Origin: Exiguobacterium sp. s193
GTDB taxonomy: Bacteria; Bacillota; Bacilli; Exiguobacteriales; Exiguobacteriaceae
DNA: 64,000 bases
Assembly: GCF_018618755.1 (NCBI RefSeq)
Contig: NZ_JACSMR010000005.1
Coordinates: forward strand, 104,433 to 168,432
Reading direction: 5' to 3'
Every line of letters starts with the position of its first letter. Positions within the stretch are counted from its first letter, which is position 1. The position numbers and the translations under genes were made by a program. The notes under the pieces are model-generated. The model worked only from the letters and a program-made list of their open reading frames with translations. It was not told where the DNA came from and did not search any database. Shown in pieces: positions 59,348 through 64,000 of the stretch.

Positions 59348-60100
59348 CTAAAGTCGCTCAAGAACCGGTTTGAATGTTTTCCTGTGAATCGGCGTTACGC
59401 CGTATGTATCCAGCGCCTGTAAATGTTGTGCCGTCCCGTATCCTGCATGCTGTTCAAATCCGTATTCCGGATAAAGCGTCGCATAATGTTCCATCAATGC
59501 ATCACGCGTTTCTTTCGCAATGACACTTGCCGCTGCAATCGAGACACTTCGTGCGTCCCCTTTAATCAGCGACGTTTGAGGTAGATCGACATCAAGTTCC
59601 ATCGCATCGACGAGTAAAGCCTCTGCAGAAACGCCATTCACCGCTTGTAACATCGCCTGTTTCGAGGCTTGATAAATATTGATCCGGTCAATCTCTGCTG
59701 GTTCGATGATGCCAATCGCGACCTCTGCGACTTTGCGAATATGCTGATAGGCCAGTTGCCGTTGTTTTTTCGACATCTGTTTTGAATCTGTCAACGCGGG
59801 GTGATAAAAACCGTCTGGTAAAATCACGGCTGCCGCAACGACGGGACCGGCGAGCGGGCCACGCCCGACTTCGTCGACACCGGCGATTTTCCTCCATCCC
59901 TCTGCACGGTATGCTTCTTCAAATGCAGAACGCTCCTTAAAACTAAGACGTTGCTGTTCTTCGAGTACAAATCGACGACTCGTTTGCTTTAGTAACGTCT
60001 TGATTCCTGTTCGGTGATCGTGTGCCAATTCCTGTTCGATGGCTGCGAATTGTTCACGCGAAATCCCGTTAAGCCGTTCTTTTAAGTCTTGAATCTTCAT
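59348..60100 (-). CDS. rnhB: ribonuclease HII
   Basis: Removes ribonucleotides and RNA from RNA-DNA hybrids; 250 residues. Catalytic D76-E77 lie in GVDEVGRGPLAGP; further acidic sites lie in LLVDAMELD and the SIAAASVIAKETRD block. An N-terminal extension of about 70 residues is typical of Firmicutes RNase HII. The ATG at 60100 is chosen because AGGAG lies upstream, directly after the rbgA terminator. Confidence 0.97.
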   Translation of the reverse strand: MKIQDLKERLNGISREQFAAIEQELAHDHRTGIKTLLKQTSRRFVLEEQQRLSFKERSAFEEAYRAEGWRKIAGVDEVGRGPLAGPVVAAAVILPDGFYHPALTDSKQMSKKQRQLAYQHIRKVAEVAIGIIEPAEIDRINIYQASKQAMLQAVNGVSAEALLVDAMELDVDLPQTSLIKGDARSVSIAAASVIAKETRDALMEHYATLYPEYGFEQHAGYGTAQHLQALDTYGVTPIHRKTFKPVLERL

Positions 60101-60121
60101 CTGACATTCACTCCTATTTCG

Positions 60122-60157
60122 AAAAAAGCTTGGACCTTCTAGAGAAGGTTCCAAGCT
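60122..60157 (-). terminator. terminator between rbgA and rnhB
   Basis: Minus-strand stem AGCTTGGAACCTTCT against AGAAGGTCCAAGCT with one bulge, followed by a T run (60127-60122). The rnhB Shine-Dalgarno follows shortly after. Confidence 0.92.
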
Positions 60158-60161
60158 CGTC

Positions 60162-61028
60162 TTATTCTGCAGTAGTTGCCCATTCTTCGACTGTTTCAAG
60201 TGTCACACGCCCGACTTTTTCCGTCCGCAGCTCATGTAACAACATCTCACTCGTCCGTTCAAAGTCGACGTATCCACCTGAAGTGAACCCACGTTTGTTG
60301 CCGATTGCTTCTAATACATCAACAGCTTCACCGGACACATCGTCTAGGCGATAACGTTCCATCAATTGTTCCGGATAACGCGATTTGAGCTCACGGATGG
60401 CAAACAGCGCGATGTCATCGATGTTTAAGATATCATCTTTGATTGCGCCTGTCGCTGCCAAGCGGTATCCCACCAACTGATCGTCGAACTTCGGCCAGAG
60501 AATACCAGGTGTATCAAGCAACTCCATCTCACCCGTCTTCATTTTGATCCATTGCTGACGTTTCGTCACACCTGGACGGTCACCCGTGATGGCGATGTTT
60601 CGTCCGGCAAGGCGATTGATTAACGTTGATTTCCCGACGTTCGGGATGCCGATGATCAACGCACGAATCGCACTCGGATTTCGTCCCTTGTCACGCATGC
60701 GGTCATGTTTTTCTTTCATCAGGCGTAATGCACCTTCATGAATTTGCCCGAGACCCTTATTGTGTTTTGCATCGACGGCGATGACATCGACTCCGTCTTT
60801 ACGAAGCGCCTTCATCCACCGCTCGGTCAAACGCGCGTCCGCCATATCGGCTTTGTTCAAAACGATTAACCGCGGTTTTCCTGCCGTAATTTGCTCAACC
60901 ATCGGATTGCGACTCGACATCGGGAGACGTGCATCGACCAATTCGATGACGACGTCAATCAATTTTAACTTTTCCTGAACTTCGCGGCGTGCTTTCGCCA
61001 TGTGACCAGGGAACCATTGTATCGTCAT
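60162..61028 (-). CDS. rbgA: 50S assembly GTPase RbgA (YlqF)
   Basis: 288-residue circularly permuted GTPase needed for late 50S assembly. The G motifs appear out of order: NKAD (G4) at 58-61, then GIPNVGKS (G1) at 127-134 and [10 protein letters not shown] (G3). The C-terminus binds the ribosome. Start at 61028 ([13 protein letters not shown]) follows GAGGTGG; an open frame further upstream covers the leader and is not coding. Confidence 0.97.
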   Translation of the reverse strand: MTIQWFPGHMAKARREVQEKLKLIDVVIELVDARLPMSSRNPMVEQITAGKPRLIVLNKADMADARLTERWMKALRKDGVDVIAVDAKHNKGLGQIHEGALRLMKEKHDRMRDKGRNPSAIRALIIGIPNVGKSTLINRLAGRNIAITGDRPGVTKRQQWIKMKTGEMELLDTPGILWPKFDDQLVGYRLAATGAIKDDILNIDDIALFAIRELKSRYPEQLMERYRLDDVSGEAVDVLEAIGNKRGFTSGGYVDFERTSEMLLHELRTEKVGRVTLETVEEWATTAE

Positions 61029-61134
61029 ATATTCCACCTCAACTCCATTATATTGCTGGACTGCTAACTTCATGTTGTGTGACGCGGTAAGACCTGCTGC
61101 AGTTACCGTCACTTCGTTCTCAAGAAACGATCCA
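61029..61134 (-). promoter_or_regulatory. structured leader of rbgA
   Basis: About 106 untranslated bases. GTGACGGTAA (61112-61103) pairs with TTACCGCGTCAC (61090-61079) with a two-base bulge, around a 12-base loop; a smaller TCGTT/AACGA hairpin lies upstream. No known leader class is recognised. Confidence 0.45.
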
Positions 61135-61140
61135 TCCCTT

Positions 61141-61169
61141 AGTATACGCAAAAAAAGCCAAGAAAAGAA
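61141..61169 (-). promoter_or_regulatory. candidate promoter for rbgA
   Basis: Minus strand TTCTTT (61169-61164), 17-base spacer, TATACT (61146-61141). The -35 is weak and lies in the T-rich exit of the lepB terminator. The same hexamers and spacing occur before lepB, which raises confidence. Confidence 0.5.
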
Positions 61170-61191
61170 GTGGTGTCGTACGGACACTACT
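61150..61191 (-). terminator. terminator after lepB
   Basis: Minus-strand hairpin AGTAGTGTC/GACACCACT with one mismatch (61169-61191), then TTCTTTTCTTGGCTTTTTTT. A further perfect 8-bp hairpin (TTCCATCA/TGATGGAA) lies at 61207-61232, between it and the lepB stop codon. Confidence 0.7.
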
Positions 61192-61272
61192 CAATTCCTG
61201 ACCTTCTTCCATCAAACGCACGGCTGATGGAACTGTTTCTGGTAGACGCATTTTGTTGCGAGGTCTTGATTT

Positions 61273-61812
61273 TTAATCAACTGATCGTAAATCGCCGAAC
61301 GGATAAAAGACGAAATTCGTCGTTCCGACGATTTGATCTTCATCGACGAACCCGATGTCACGGCTATCTTTCGAGTTTTGACGGTTATCTCCCATGACGA
61401 ATACTTTACCGGATGGAACTTTCGTTTCGCCAGTCCGTTCTTCTAACGTAAAGTCTTCCGTCAACGGGACACCATTCATTTGTGCTTTAAATTCTTTTAA
61501 ATAGGGTTCTTCCACTTTTTTATCGTTGATATACAGTATATCATCCTTGTAGTACAACGTATCACCTGGGACAGCGATGACACGTTTGATATAGTCACGT
61601 GTTTCCGTCGCATGGAAGACGACGATATCGCCACGTTCTGGTTCATTAAAGTAATAGGGAACCTTATTGACGACCATCCGGTCTGAATTGTGCAGTGTCG
61701 GCATCATCGACTCGCCGTCCACGATGACCGGGACGAATAGAAACGTTCGGATGATGAACGCAATCACGAGCGCTACGACAAGCGCCTTTACCCAACTAAA
61801 TAACTCCTTCAC
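61273..61812 (-). CDS. lepB: type I signal peptidase (GTG start)
   Basis: Cleaves Sec signal peptides at the outer face of the membrane; 179 residues, the compact Gram-positive form. One N-terminal membrane anchor, catalytic Ser35 (DGESMMPTL) and Lys76 (DYIKRVIAVPGD), then GKVFVMGDNRQNSKDSRDIG. Two GTG codons are possible; the one at 61812 has GGAG eight bases upstream, while 61821 abuts the signal. B. subtilis does not have a signal peptidase at this place; it lies between rplS and rbgA here. Confidence 0.96.
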   Translation of the reverse strand: MKELFSWVKALVVALVIAFIIRTFLFVPVIVDGESMMPTLHNSDRMVVNKVPYYFNEPERGDIVVFHATETRDYIKRVIAVPGDTLYYKDDILYINDKKVEEPYLKEFKAQMNGVPLTEDFTLEERTGETKVPSGKVFVMGDNRQNSKDSRDIGFVDEDQIVGTTNFVFYPFGDLRSVD

Positions 61813-61850
61813 GCGTTCCACTCCTTTGATTAAATCTTTACTCTAGACTT

Positions 61851-61879
61851 AGTATACGCATAAACGATAAAAAAAAGAA
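61851..61879 (-). promoter_or_regulatory. candidate promoter for lepB
   Basis: Minus strand TTCTTT (61879-61874), 17-base spacer, TATACT (61856-61851), overlapping the T tract of the rplS terminator. A 13-mer covering the -10 (TGCGTATACTAAG) is identical before rbgA. Confidence 0.5.
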
Positions 61880-61898
61880 GCTTGTCCGAAGACAAGCC
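61868..61898 (-). terminator. terminator after rplS
   Basis: Minus-strand stem GCTTGTC-TTCG-GACAAGC, a stable UUCG tetraloop, followed by TTCTTTTTTTT. Confidence 0.93.
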
Positions 61899-61912
61899 AC
61901 TTTTTCACATGA

Positions 61913-62266
61913 TTAACGACGAATTTCTTTAATACGTGCCGCTTTACCACGAAGGTTGCGGAGGTAGTAAAGTTTCGCACGACGGACTTTACCGTAACGA
62001 ACGACTTCGATTTGTGCAACACGTGGTGAGTGGAGCGGGAAAGCACGCTCTACGCCAACTCCGTAAGAAATCTTACGGACTGTGAAAGTTTCACTGATGC
62101 CGCCACCGTGACGTTTGATAACTACGCCTTCGAAAAGCTGGATCCGCTCACGCGTACCCTCGACGACTTTAACGTGTACACGGACTGTATCCCCAGGACG
62201 GAACGAAGGGACGTCTGACTTGATTTGTTCTTGTGTAATTTCACGGAACAATTGTTGTGTGTTCAT
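61913..62266 (-). CDS. rplS: 50S ribosomal protein L19
   Basis: 117 residues at the 30S-50S interface. Family segments are [40 protein letters not shown] and [13 protein letters not shown]. Preceded by a structured leader and followed by a UUCG-loop terminator; end of the rimM-trmD-rplS set. Confidence 0.98.
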   Translation of the reverse strand: MNTQQLFREITQEQIKSDVPSFRPGDTVRVHVKVVEGTRERIQLFEGVVIKRHGGGISETFTVRKISYGVGVERAFPLHSPRVAQIEVVRYGKVRRAKLYYLRNLRGKAARIKEIRR

Positions 62267-62365
62267 GAATGATTTCTCCTTTTTTCACCAATGTTCTTAT
62301 CTTCATTTGCTTATTGCATCCAACAGCGGAACATCGTTAATAGGTGGCTTTTGCCACATGTTTTA
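62267..62365 (-). promoter_or_regulatory. candidate L19 leader RNA
   Basis: In the 112 bases between trmD and rplS, GTGGC-AAAA-GCCAC (62357-62344) is enclosed by AACAT/ATGTT. The block CGATGTTCCGC could instead pair with GAACATT further on, giving two alternative folds. Firmicutes carry an L19 leader motif before rplS; identity here is by position and shape. A TTGTCA at 62393-62388 may be a -35 but no good -10 follows. Confidence 0.6.
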
Positions 62366-62378
62366 ACTTATCACAGTT

Positions 62379-63107
62379 TCATTCTTTTGACAATCCTGAA
62401 ATTGACCGGAGGTACTTTAAATCACTTGCCGACAAATCGGCTGACTCAAGTAAATCTGGACGTCGCTCCTGTGTTCGTTTCAAAGCCTGTTGTCTTCGCC
62501 ACTGCTCGATTTTTGCATGATTCCCGGATAATAAGACGTCCGGGACCACTAATCCGTTATAGTCGGCAGGACGGGTATAATGGGGGTATTCGAGCAGTCC
62601 GGTCGAAAAGGAATCGTCTTCATGACTGGCCGATTTGCCAAGGACGTCAGGTAACAGTCGGACAACAGCATCAATCATCGTCATCGCCGCGAGTTCCCCG
62701 CCCGTCAAGACGAAGTCACCGAGCGACACTTCGTCCGTCACCAGTTCATCATGAATCCGTTGATCAAATCCTTCGTAATGGCCGCATAAGAAAACCAGTT
62801 CTGATTCCCGCGCCCATTTTTCCGCTATTTTTTGATCAAACCGTTGTCCTGTCGGTGTCATCGCAATGATGCGCCGGTTTGCTTTCGGCAAGGCTGCAAC
62901 GGCGTCAAAAACAGGTTGCGGCGTCAACAACATCCCTGCACCACCCCCGTAAGGAGAATCATCGACACGTCCATGCCGGTTTGTCGAATAGTCCCGAAAG
63001 TTAATGTACTCGAGATGTATCCGTGCCTCTTCTTGTGCCCGTCCGACGATTGAATGGTTCAGTGCCGTGAACATATCCGGAAAAAGCGTCAAGACTTTGA
63101 TGTTCAT
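62379..63107 (-). CDS. trmD: tRNA (guanine-37-N1) methyltransferase
   Basis: SAM-dependent trefoil-knot enzyme preventing frameshifts; 242 residues. Knot and active-site motifs: [33 protein letters not shown] and [20 protein letters not shown]. Overlaps rimM by 4 bases. Confidence 0.98.
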   Translation of the reverse strand: MNIKVLTLFPDMFTALNHSIVGRAQEEARIHLEYINFRDYSTNRHGRVDDSPYGGGAGMLLTPQPVFDAVAALPKANRRIIAMTPTGQRFDQKIAEKWARESELVFLCGHYEGFDQRIHDELVTDEVSLGDFVLTGGELAAMTMIDAVVRLLPDVLGKSASHEDDSFSTGLLEYPHYTRPADYNGLVVPDVLLSGNHAKIEQWRRQQALKRTQERRPDLLESADLSASDLKYLRSISGLSKE

Positions 63108-63613
63108 CCTTCAATCAATCCAGGTAACGGTGTGATTTGAATCCGCTTTTCTTGCACATCGATCGACGCGACGACTTGTTCGATATACGGAATCAAGACG
63201 TCTTTTTTTCCTGGACGTTTAATCGTCCAGACATCATTTGCTCCGGTCTCTAAGATTTCTGAGATGACACCAATCTTCGTCTCACCATCGTAGACGTCGC
63301 ACCCAATGATTTCGTGGTAATAGTATTCATTCTCTGCGAGCTCTTGTAAGACTTCCGGCTGGACAAAGAGTTTTAACCCCTTATATTTCTCGACGTCGTT
63401 AATGTGATGCATCCCTTTAAAGGTCACCATGACAAATTGTTTATGTTTTCGGTAACTGCTGACCGTCAGGGGAACATACGTACCCTCCGTTTCGAGAAAT
63501 ACATCATTTCCGACTTTAAAGCGTTCTTCCGGAAAATCAGTACTCGCGAGCAACTTCAATTCGCCCTTTAAACCATGTGTGTTCGCGATCTTCGCGACTT
63601 CTAACCATTGCAT
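63104..63613 (-). CDS. rimM: 16S rRNA processing protein RimM
   Basis: 30S maturation factor, 169 residues with an N-terminal RimM domain ([20 protein letters not shown]) and C-terminal PRC-like barrel ([28 protein letters not shown]). The ATG at 63613 follows AAGGA; the GTG at 63622 is too close to it. The upstream neighbour in B. subtilis (ylqD) is replaced by an IS30-type element whose end lies about 50 bases upstream. Confidence 0.96.
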   Translation of the reverse strand: MQWLEVAKIANTHGLKGELKLLASTDFPEERFKVGNDVFLETEGTYVPLTVSSYRKHKQFVMVTFKGMHHINDVEKYKGLKLFVQPEVLQELAENEYYYHEIIGCDVYDGETKIGVISEILETGANDVWTIKRPGKKDVLIPYIEQVVASIDVQEKRIQITPLPGLIEG

Positions 63614-63663
63614 TTTCTTCACTTCCTTCCTTTAAAATCGTCAATCAGATCTTTTTTTGCAAG

Positions 63664-63695
63664 ATAGATTGTCAAATTAAGTGCAACACTTCTTC
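63664..63695. repeat. probable terminal inverted repeat of the IS30-type element
   Basis: The sequence from about 63664 (ATAGATTGTCAAATTAAGTG and the following CAACACTT) has the look of IS30-family ends and overlaps the transposase stop codon. On the minus strand it contains TTGACA pointing towards rimM. The partner end lies outside the window, so the exact border and target duplication cannot be fixed. Confidence 0.5.
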
Positions 63696-64000
63696 CGAGA
63701 AGACCTCGTATGCAGTTTTCCAGTTAAGACATTTTCTTGGTCTACCATTTATCCAGGCGAGCGCTTGAGCGAGTTCAGAGCGACTTACTTTTCCAAAGTC
63801 CGTCCCCTTCGGGAAAAATTCACGGAGAAGACCATTGGCGTTCTCGTTACTCCCACGTTGCCAAGAAGAATACGGATCAGCGAAGTACATCGGTAAGCCT
63901 AACGCTTCACGAATTCGTTCATGACAGCTAAACTCTTTTCCACGATCTGTCGTCGCGGTCTTGAACGTTCCCAGTGGGAAATAGAGATGCAATGCTCGAA
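63672..64000 (-). mobile_element. IS30-family transposase, C-terminal part
   Basis: The reading frame enters from beyond the right edge; about 109 residues are visible. The second catalytic Asp lies in TATTDRGKEFS and the Glu in RGSNENANGLLREFFPKG, with 33 residues between, the D(33)E spacing of IS30. GLPMYFADPYSSWQRGSNEN is highly typical of the family. Same strand as rimM, so transcription from the element would run into rimM. Whether the element is intact cannot be seen. Confidence 0.93.

Noticed and set aside
61029..61187. N-terminal extension of rbgA
   Set aside because: RbgA proteins begin at [13 protein letters not shown]; the extension lies over the terminator, promoter and leader hairpins.
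188..63931. Many plus-strand open frames of 60-200 codons, for example 1633-2130, 2021-2530 and 31437-32048
   Set aside because: Each lies opposite a recognised conserved gene, lacks a ribosome site and matches no family I know. They are shadows of the minus-strand coding frames.
1..64000. tRNA, rRNA, CRISPR arrays, prophage genes and toxin-antitoxin pairs
   Set aside because: Looked for on both strands; no cloverleaf-like runs, regularly spaced repeats or matching proteins were seen.

Overview
The window is a 64 kb stretch of a Bacillales chromosome. Every gene I can support lies on the minus strand, so all transcription runs from high to low coordinates. Gene order matches the rimM-to-pnp region of Bacillus subtilis almost gene for gene, and the proteins look most like Exiguobacterium. 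The genus is an impression from the sequence, not a search result. The genes are chromosomal core genes. The only clear mobile DNA is the end of an IS30-family element at the right edge. I see no tRNA, rRNA, CRISPR array or prophage.

In transcription order, right to left: (1) 64000-61273 holds an IS30-type transposase end, then rimM, trmD, rplS with an L19-type leader, and lepB. (2) 61028-55125 holds rbgA, rnhB, a FliK-like gene, a FlhB-tail gene, sucC, sucD and dprA. (3) 55077-51673 holds topA and trmFO. (4) 51501-47896 holds xerC, hslV, hslU and codY, closed by a perfect 23-bp palindromic terminator. (5) 47651-23189 is a single run of 31 flagellar and chemotaxis genes from flgB to a swrB-like gene, many of them overlapping. 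It encodes rod, MS-ring, export ATPase, hook, C-ring, export gate, FlhF/FlhG, CheA/W/C/D/Y and SigD. cheB, present at this position in B. subtilis, is missing. (6) 23059-14177 holds rpsB, tsf, pyrH, frr, uppS, cdsA, dxr, rseP and proS. (7) 14050-1 holds polC, then rimP-nusA-rnpM-rplGA-infB-rbfA, truB, ribF, rpsO, pnp and the start of an M16 protease gene.

I looked hardest at the signals between genes. Seven vegetative promoters with 17-bp spacers can be read: pnp, rpsO, rimP, rpsB, xerC, topA and sucC. Two weaker ones, for lepB and rbgA, share the same hexamers. Intrinsic terminators repeatedly sit directly against the Shine-Dalgarno of the next essential gene with no promoter between, so those genes seem to depend on read-through. 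The rimP-nusA promoter lies upstream of a terminator, which suggests NusA-controlled attenuation.

The most unusual local features are a hairpin separating a strong Shine-Dalgarno from the non-ATG start of polC, a ylxF gene with no ordinary start codon where one is expected, and an HslV without the N-terminal serine of its Bacillus relative. I found no wholly new multi-gene system. The nearest candidate is the detached FliK-like plus FlhB-tail gene pair at 58196-59340.
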